A model generated the notes under the pieces. That model saw only the letters and a list, made by a program, of their open reading frames with translations, had not been told where the DNA came from and ran no database searches. Shown in pieces: positions 6,111-8,811 of a stretch of DNA of 8,811 bases. Position 1 is the first letter of the stretch. Every line of letters begins with the position of its first letter. The position numbers were made by a program, and so were the translations under genes. Origin of the DNA: DASVSL01 sp036388095 (GTDB lineage: Bacteria > Patescibacteriota > Saccharimonadia > Saccharimonadales > Saccharimonadaceae); contig DASVSL010000042.1 of assembly GCA_036388095.1 (NCBI GenBank), forward strand, positions 1 through 8,811, written 5' to 3'.

Positions 6111-6139
6111 TTGACTTTAATCATATATTGGTGTATAAT
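6111..6139 (+). promoter_or_regulatory. Near-consensus sigma-70 type promoter of the 80-aa gene
   Basis: TTGACT (6111-6116) and TATAAT (6134-6139) are separated by 17 bases, matching 11 of 12 consensus positions. Transcription would start near 6146, giving a leader of about 40 bases. Confidence 0.87.
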
Positions 6140-6185
6140 AGTATAGTTAGTTTCTGATTCACTCCCATCTACGAAAGTAGGCAGC

Positions 6186-6428
6186 ATGCCCGAACCGCAG
6201 GTCGAGCAGGAAGTCAGCGACGAGCAGATCCTGGAGGAGCTCGACAAGTACGTCCAGCACGGCGTCATCGACTACGTCATCCCGACGGATCCGATCGGTG
6301 AGGCCTGGGTTATCGGCTACAAGCTGACGATCCTCAAGTTCAACAGTAAGTACGAGGTCGTCTCGTTCCTCAGCGGCGTCACCGTCACCTTGAATTGGGC
6401 CGCCGCCCGCCTCGGTTTACATCCCTGA
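6186..6428 (+). CDS. Small acidic protein of unknown function (80 aa)
   Basis: I do not recognise it. Residues 1-24 are very acidic and likely helical (PEPQVEQEVSDEQILEELDK). The rest looks like a small beta-rich soluble domain (DYVIPTDPIGEAWVIGYKL, then YEVVSFLSGVTVTLNW) ending in LGLHP. There is no signal peptide, membrane helix or cysteine. Its mRNA would have a leader of about 40 bases from a near-consensus promoter, with only a weak ribosome site (GTAGG) before the ATG, and ends in an intrinsic terminator right after the TGA stop. Codon choice is strongly C/G-ending (GTC, CTC, ATC, AAG), more so than in the nearby metK or DUF2130 genes, which may mark a recently acquired or highly expressed gene. 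It is the first of four small single-gene units up to 8050. Confidence 0.75.
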   Translation: MPEPQVEQEVSDEQILEELDKYVQHGVIDYVIPTDPIGEAWVIGYKLTILKFNSKYEVVSFLSGVTVTLNWAAARLGLHP

Positions 6429-6437
6429 TCTCTAGGC

Positions 6438-6490
6438 AGCTCCGCGTCAACGCATGAAGCGAATTGCTCTGCGTTCTCGTGGAGCTTTTT
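6438..6490 (+). terminator. Intrinsic terminator after the 80-aa gene
   Basis: AGCTCCGCG (6438-6446) pairs with CGTGGAGCT (6478-6486, one G-U), then after a 2x2 internal loop AACGC (6449-6453) pairs with GCGTT (6471-6475). A small AGC/GCT stem sits at the tip. The stem runs directly into TTTTT (6486-6490). It begins ten bases after the stop codon. The two-storey shape resembles the hairpins at 852-898 and 7153-7225. Confidence 0.88.
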
Positions 6491-6503
6491 GCTATTTAAA
6501 GAG

Positions 6504-6512
6504 TGATATAAT
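6504..6512 (+). promoter_or_regulatory. Extended -10 promoter of the lipoprotein gene
   Basis: TGATATAAT carries a perfect TATAAT with the TG of an extended -10. The -35 zone overlaps the T-run of the upstream terminator and has no good match. Transcription would start near 6519, and GTGAGG (6547-6552) serves as ribosome site five bases before the ATG at 6558. Confidence 0.75.
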
Positions 6513-6557
6513 AATCCAAAGACATTGTCCATATCATTCCGACAGAGTGAGGTTTAG

Positions 6558-7145
6558 ATGTCTGGTTCTTTCCGAAGCATCACGGCTAGCGTAGTGACGG
6601 CTTTGCTAGTAGCGGTAACCGCCGGTTGTACTGGTGACGATCCTGAACGTAAAGCTCCAATGCCCGACACCGAGACAGTCAGTTGGGTAACGGTGTGTGA
6701 CAGATCCGATTACAGCACGGCAGAGGTTCCAGCGACACGGCTCAAGTCCGATCGTGCATTCACGACGAATCTGCAGGCTTGCGACCCCAAGCATTCAAAG
6801 AAGGCACGAGCCTACTTGCGGCAGGACCGTCAGCGCATGCAGCGTGAGCAGGCGGAATACGCCAGGCAGACGGCCGCATATGTCCGCGAGCTTCGCGCGT
6901 CATTGGCTCGGCTCGACAACGACGCAAAACTCGTCGTGCTCGCTCAGATGGCGTGTCGATACCAGTACGACATCGGCGAAGAAGAGATCGGTAAATTCTC
7001 GATCGTGGCTGATATGTACGAGCGGATCTATGAGCCGTCTCCGTATCTGCCGGAAATTTACGAGTACAGTCTGACGGGTGGCAGTGAGTCTGGGCCGAGC
7101 GGCACGCTCAATAACATTTGCCCCCGGACATCCTCTGGCGGCTGA
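6558..7145 (+). CDS. Putative secreted lipoprotein of unknown function (195 aa)
   Basis: The N-terminus is a lipoprotein signal: a short basic part (MSGSFRSITA), a hydrophobic core (SVVTALLVAV) and a lipobox-like TAGC with the lipid-attachment cysteine at C24. The -3 residue is Thr, not the usual Leu/Val, so lipidation is likely rather than certain. After an acidic linker the mature part has four cysteines (C47, C75, C133, C188), an even number that suits two disulfides outside the cell. Residues 80-130 are a charged helical stretch rich in Arg, Gln and Glu, probably a helical hairpin or coiled coil. The C-terminus is Ser/Gly-rich. I recognise no family. The gene has its own promoter, ribosome site and strong terminator. 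A surface-exposed role is an inference. Confidence 0.82.
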   Translation: MSGSFRSITASVVTALLVAVTAGCTGDDPERKAPMPDTETVSWVTVCDRSDYSTAEVPATRLKSDRAFTTNLQACDPKHSKKARAYLRQDRQRMQREQAEYARQTAAYVRELRASLARLDNDAKLVVLAQMACRYQYDIGEEEIGKFSIVADMYERIYEPSPYLPEIYEYSLTGGSESGPSGTLNNICPRTSSGG

Positions 7146-7152
7146 TCACTCA

Positions 7153-7225
7153 TGGCCACCGAAATGGTTCACCGAAGCAGTTCCAATATGGACGCTTCGC
7201 CCAAGCTGTTTCGGTGGCCGTTTTT
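7153..7225 (+). terminator. Long intrinsic terminator after the lipoprotein gene
   Basis: GGCCACCGAAA (7154-7164) pairs perfectly with TTTCGGTGGCC (7209-7219), followed by GTTTTTG. Inside, CGAAGC (7173-7178) pairs with GCTTCG (7194-7199), and TCCA (7182-7185) with TGGA (7189-7192). The stem starts nine bases after the stop codon. An 11-pair base with a T-run makes the terminator call strong; the elaborate top is more than termination needs. Confidence 0.9.
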
Positions 7226-7236
7226 GTTTCTCTATG

Positions 7237-7265
7237 TTGCCAAACAGTAACGGTGATACTACTAT
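7237..7265 (+). promoter_or_regulatory. Promoter of the 51-aa gene
   Basis: TTGCCA (7237-7242) and TACTAT (7260-7265) are 17 bases apart, matching five of six and four of six consensus positions. Transcription would start near 7272, about 32 bases before the GTG start. Confidence 0.55.
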
Positions 7266-7303
7266 GTGAGACATCTTCTACCGACGATATGAGGTGATTG
7301 CAA

Positions 7304-7459
7304 GTGGGTCAAATGAAAGACTCAAAACAGGCACGAATCAAGGGGAGAAGTTCGAAAACGCCGTCGACTACGAGCAGAGCGGCGCGAGGCAACGAAGCCG
7401 ATCAGGGAAGCAGTCAACAAGAAGCGCCGCGCAGAAGGTCATCCCGATTGGACGCCTAA
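7304..7459 (+). CDS. Small basic, Ser/Arg-rich protein with GTG start (51 aa)
   Basis: GAGGTGAT (7291-7298), an excellent match to the 16S rRNA anti-Shine-Dalgarno, lies five bases before GTG 7304. The frame runs 51 codons to TAA. The product starts MGQMKDSKQARIKGRSSKTP and ends APRRRSSRLDA. It is strongly basic, rich in Ser, Arg, Gln and Ala, with few hydrophobic residues, so it is probably disordered and may bind nucleic acid. I recognise no family. A longer overlapping frame (7294-7575, 93 codons) is possible, but its start lies inside the ribosome site and it runs through the structured element behind this gene, so I prefer the short one. An ATG at 7313 is in frame but too far from the ribosome site. 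The mRNA ends in the structured element at 7469-7545. Confidence 0.6.
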   Translation: MGQMKDSKQARIKGRSSKTPSTTSRAARGNEADQGSSQQEAPRRRSSRLDA

Positions 7460-7468
7460 CAAGAAGGG

Positions 7469-7545
7469 GTTCTGGGACTTCTGATTCGGCGAATTTCGAA
7501 CACGGGCTCCGGCGACACAACAGTCACTGGAGTCCATATTTATAT
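7469..7545 (+). ncRNA. Structured 3' element, copy A (stem-loop plus terminator hairpin)
   Basis: GTTC (7469-7472) pairs with GAAC (7498-7501), enclosing a small GGG/TTC stem (7474-7476 with 7485-7487). A long hairpin follows: 7504-7516 (GGGCTCCGGCGAC) pairs with 7523-7535 (GTCACTGGAGTCC) with two G-U pairs and one mismatch over an ACAACA loop. An AT-rich tail (7536-7550) comes next. It aligns without gaps to copy B (offset 503 bases), about three quarters identical by hand count, with compensatory changes in the stems. It serves as terminator of the 51-aa gene; the conserved upstream stem suggests a further role. Confidence 0.7.
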
Positions 7546-7606
7546 TTTATTGAACTAGTAGCAATCGTAATTTAAATAATACGTACAAAGTTGTTCGCTA
7601 TTGAAG

Positions 7607-7635
7607 TTGATATATCAAAACTACCGACATATAGT
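7607..7635 (+). promoter_or_regulatory. Promoter of the 70-aa gene with a palindrome over the -35
   Basis: TTGATA (7607-7612) and TATAGT (7630-7635) are 17 bases apart, each one mismatch from consensus. The -35 is the left half of a perfect 12-base palindrome, TTGATATATCAA (7607-7618), which could be an operator. Transcription would start near 7642. Confidence 0.7.
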
Positions 7636-7670
7636 AGACGTATTCGTTCCTACATAGATTGGTGAATGCG

Positions 7671-7883
7671 ATGTCGCTTTTCAGGAAACCCCCCGGCAGG
7701 ATGAACCCAGCCGAACTGACCGAGGCACTACGAGAGCTTCGACCGTACATTCACGGAGCAATTATCAGATCAAACGATGGCCTAGGCGATGTATCCAGAA
7801 GACTAGAAGAGGCGACAACAAATATTGGTAAAGAGGCGAAGGGCGCTGTGCGCTCCATGGGCGTCAATTACGGAATGGACTGA
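7671..7883 (+). CDS. Small helical protein of unknown function (70 aa)
   Basis: I do not recognise it. The product opens MSLFRKPPGRMNPAELTEAL and is mostly amphipathic helix: residues 13-30 (AELTEALRELRPYIHGAI), then 38-62 (GLGDVSRRLEEATTNIGKEAKGAV), ending SMGVNYGMD. The second helix resembles a short coiled coil. There is no signal peptide, membrane helix or cysteine. A TTG at 7659 would add four residues; ATG 7671 is preferred because GGTGA (7661-7665) lies five bases upstream, a normal ribosome-site spacing, and because that TTG overlaps this site. The gene has its own promoter and is followed by a long hairpin and copy B of the structured 3' element. This repeats the gene-plus-element layout of the preceding unit, though the two proteins are not similar. 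Confidence 0.68.
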   Translation: MSLFRKPPGRMNPAELTEALRELRPYIHGAIIRSNDGLGDVSRRLEEATTNIGKEAKGAVRSMGVNYGMD

Positions 7884-7935
7884 TTCCCCAGCTCCCATCC
7901 GGTATCGAGCGAGAAGTCAAAGTAGCAGCGAGTGC

Positions 7936-7972
7936 CGCCTGGACGTGCTCGTCGGACGAGGACGTCCAGGCG
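7936..7972 (+). repeat. Very stable hairpin between the 70-aa gene and structured element B
   Basis: GCCTGGACGT (7937-7946) pairs perfectly with ACGTCCAGGC (7962-7971), with one more C-G pair outside. After a G-G mismatch, CTCGT (7948-7952) pairs with ACGAG (7956-7960) over a CGG loop. That is 16 pairs in 37 bases, with no T-run behind. Copy A has no counterpart. It may protect the mRNA end, or be part of a larger RNA with element B. Confidence 0.75.
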
Positions 7973-8049
7973 CTTAGGGACATCTGACCCAGTACATTTC
8001 AAGCACGGGCTCCGGAGACGCAACTGTCGCCGGAGCCCAACTTATTTTT
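7972..8049 (+). ncRNA. Structured 3' element, copy B (stem-loop plus terminator hairpin)
   Basis: GCTT (7972-7975) pairs with AAGC (8001-8004) around a GGG/CCC stem (7977-7979 with 7988-7990). Then 8007-8019 (GGGCTCCGGAGAC) pairs with 8026-8038 (GTCGCCGGAGCCC) with a single mismatch over a GCAACT loop. The tail AACTTATTTTTG makes it a good terminator. Two pairs of the first stem differ from copy A on both sides (T-A to C-G, C-G to T-A), and G-U pairs of copy A are G-C here, so both copies keep the fold. The mismatch in the terminator stem is at the same place in both. Confidence 0.75.
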
Positions 8050-8060
8050 GTAGCTCTTCC

Positions 8061-8069
8061 TGGTATTAT
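8061..8069 (+). promoter_or_regulatory. Extended -10 of a leaderless gene
   Basis: TGGTATTAT carries an extended -10 with one mismatch; six bases separate it from ATG 8076. It starts 12 bases after the T-run of element B, so the new unit begins just after the previous one ends. Confidence 0.7.
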
Positions 8070-8075
8070 GAGCCT

Positions 8076-8294
8076 ATGAATATTAAAAGAATCTTATTTC
8101 TACTGGTTACGATCGGGGCGCTTATCTACTTGACTGCCGTCTTGTTTACGTACGGTGCTTTAGAAAGCGCGCCATTTTTCGGTGAACAGCCAACTGATCA
8201 GCAAAATTTAGTCTCGCTCTTGTACTACCTAGGCGCCGCAGCATCACTAGGCTCGATCTATTTGGTCGTGCGTATAAGCAAACGAATCAAGTAG
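8076..8294 (+). CDS. Small two-helix membrane protein of unknown function (72 aa)
   Basis: The frame is open from 7932, but that upstream part runs through structured element B and is low-complexity Arg-rich sequence. The real start is ATG 8076, six bases after TGGTATTAT, giving a leaderless mRNA and a 72-residue product. It begins MNIKRILFLL, with a first helix at about residues 5-27, a polar loop (ESAPFFGEQPTDQQN) and a second helix at about 45-66 (VSLLYYLGAAASLGSIYLVV), ending in the basic tail RISKRIK. Both termini carry positive charge and so should be cytoplasmic. I recognise no family. It precedes another small membrane protein of similar layout, but that gene has its own -10, so they need not form an operon. 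Confidence 0.75.
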   Translation: MNIKRILFLLVTIGALIYLTAVLFTYGALESAPFFGEQPTDQQNLVSLLYYLGAAASLGSIYLVVRISKRIK

Positions 8295-8360
8295 AAGTAT
8301 TTGTTCTCGAACATCTACGTGTATCGATGTAGCAACGATCATATGCGTTAATACCGATAG

Positions 8361-8366
8361 TATAAT
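8361..8366 (+). promoter_or_regulatory. Perfect -10 box of a leaderless gene
   Basis: TATAAT is followed by seven bases (GAGATAA) and ATG 8374. No convincing -35 lies 16-18 bases upstream and no Shine-Dalgarno precedes the ATG. Confidence 0.75.
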
Positions 8367-8373
8367 GAGATAA

Positions 8374-8694
8374 ATGATTCATAGATTCAAATCACTCAGC
8401 ATACTAGCTAAACTATTTACGATTGTTTCACTATTGATAGTAGCGATACCGGTGTTTTTCTACCTGATCAACGTTACCGAAGCATTGGCGATGGCTAAAG
8501 CGTCGTATAACTGCACGATGGATAGCATGATGATGCAACTATGCCACAATCCGTTTGGTGGTTCGGTGCCCTGGGCGATTCTTCAAAGCGTTGTGATTGG
8601 TTTCCCGTTCATAATCCTTTGGCTTCTGTTAGGGTTGAGTATTTTGATAAAGCAGTGGATCACTAAAACAAAACATGTTAAGCACACAGAGTAA
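8374..8694 (+). CDS. Two-helix membrane protein of unknown function (106 aa)
   Basis: Residues 1-13 are basic (MIHRFKSLSILAK), followed by a first transmembrane helix at about 14-34 (LFTIVSLLIVAIPVFFYLI). Residues 36-66 form a loop with two cysteines (C47, C57) and Met-rich sequence (CTMDSMMMQLCHNPFGG). A second helix at about 68-93 follows, and the tail (KQWITKTKHVKHTE) is basic. By charge both ends are cytoplasmic and the loop is outside, where the cysteines could form a disulfide; the Met/Cys/His residues might also bind a metal such as copper, which is speculation. I recognise no family. It has a perfect TATAAT seven bases before the ATG. A weak hairpin with T-rich sequence follows the stop. 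Confidence 0.8.
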   Translation: MIHRFKSLSILAKLFTIVSLLIVAIPVFFYLINVTEALAMAKASYNCTMDSMMMQLCHNPFGGSVPWAILQSVVIGFPFIILWLLLGLSILIKQWITKTKHVKHTE

Positions 8695-8701
8695 CGAGTA
8701 A

Positions 8702-8732
8702 GCGCTGGCACTTTGCGAAAGCGCAACGTTTT
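8702..8732 (+). terminator. Weak possible terminator
   Basis: GCGCT (8702-8706) can pair with AGCGC (8720-8724), or TTGCG (8713-8717) with CGCAA (8722-8726); the two exclude each other. TTTT (8729-8732) follows, in T-rich sequence. Five pairs is little, so this is a modest call. Confidence 0.35.
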
Positions 8733-8736
8733 AATT

Positions 8737-8745
8737 TGTTATGAT
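8737..8745 (+). promoter_or_regulatory. Extended -10 of the last, leaderless gene
   Basis: TGTTATGAT has the TG of an extended -10 and five of six hexamer matches. Six bases later comes ATG 8752. Confidence 0.6.
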
Positions 8746-8751
8746 TGTGAA

Positions 8752-8811
8752 ATGAATATAGCCGTCTGTTCAAGTGCGAGCTTTTACACGAAAGTAATTG
8801 CGTTTAGTTAT
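8752..8811 (+). CDS. 5' end of a gene cut by the window edge; possibly nucleoside 2-deoxyribosyltransferase-like
   Basis: Twenty codons are visible, starting MNIAVCSSASFYTKV. A short beta strand followed by a Ser-rich turn (CSSASFY) is how small Rossmann-like proteins related to nucleoside 2-deoxyribosyltransferases often begin, but this is too little to name a family. The start is supported by TGTTATGAT ending six bases upstream, the same leaderless pattern as the two preceding genes. The frame is open to the end of the window. Confidence 0.55.
   Translation, partial: MNIAVCSSASFYTKVIAFSY

Noticed and set aside
7294..7575. 93-codon ORF over the 51-aa gene and element A
   Set aside because: Its start lies within the Shine-Dalgarno and its 3' half runs through the covarying structured element. 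It remains an alternative if 7304-7459 proves wrong.
7932..8075. N-terminal extension of the 72-aa membrane protein
   Set aside because: These codons lie in the hairpin and terminator of the preceding unit; the -10 box six bases before 8076 marks the real start.
8302..8330. TGTTC/GAACA inverted repeat and ACATC/GATGT hairpin after the 72-aa gene
   Set aside because: The stems are five pairs with no T-run, and the repeat is the wrong orientation for an actinobacterial-type LexA box; within chance expectation.
1..8811. tRNA, rRNA, CRISPR array, transposase or insertion-sequence ends
   Set aside because: I looked on both strands and saw no tRNA-like cloverleaf, no regularly spaced repeats and no transposase or integrase frame.

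Overview
The window looks like part of a small, streamlined bacterial genome, most likely a member of the Candidate Phyla Radiation such as Candidatus Saccharibacteria (TM7). This is an inference from a short MetK, a DUF2130 protein, an AAG-type glycosylase, convergent genes separated by one base, many tiny membrane proteins and mixed leaderless and Shine-Dalgarno starts. TGA works as a normal stop in at least three genes, which argues against the Absconditabacteria/Gracilibacteria code. No phylogenetic marker is present, so the assignment is tentative.

Layout. 1-841 is the C-terminal part of a DHA2-type (EmrB/QacA-like) drug exporter. 902-1291 (-) is a single-pass membrane protein of unknown function with a perfect consensus promoter (TTGACA-17-TATAAT) and a two-storey terminator hairpin. 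1431-1635 is a regulatory leader holding a SAM-I/SAM-IV-type riboswitch aptamer and a long hairpin that buries the ribosome binding site of metK (1636-2658). Next come a 58-residue membrane protein (2660-2836, -), a DUF2130 nuclease-fold/coiled-coil protein (2880-4181), a multi-pass membrane protein (4183-4716, -), an AAG 3-methyladenine DNA glycosylase (4754-5326) and a flavodoxin-fold oxidoreductase (5355-6083).

6100-8050 is an accessory stretch of four short single-gene units: an 80-aa protein, a lipoprotein, a 51-aa basic protein and a 70-aa helical protein. Each has its own near-consensus or extended -10 promoter, a ribosome binding site and a strong terminator. The last two units end in the same structured element: copies at 7469-7535 and 7972-8038 align without gaps and show compensatory base changes in their stems. 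8076-8811 returns to leaderless genes: two small two-helix membrane proteins and the first 20 codons of a further protein.

Two gene classes can be told apart from the sequence. Seven starts (2836-, 2883, 4716-, 4754, 8076, 8374, 8752) have a TAnnnT -10 box ending 6-7 bases before the ATG, so their mRNAs probably begin at the start codon. metK, the flavodoxin-like gene and the accessory units have a 5' leader, most with a recognisable Shine-Dalgarno. The points most worth a second look are the duplicated structured RNA, the metK leader design and this split between leaderless and led genes.
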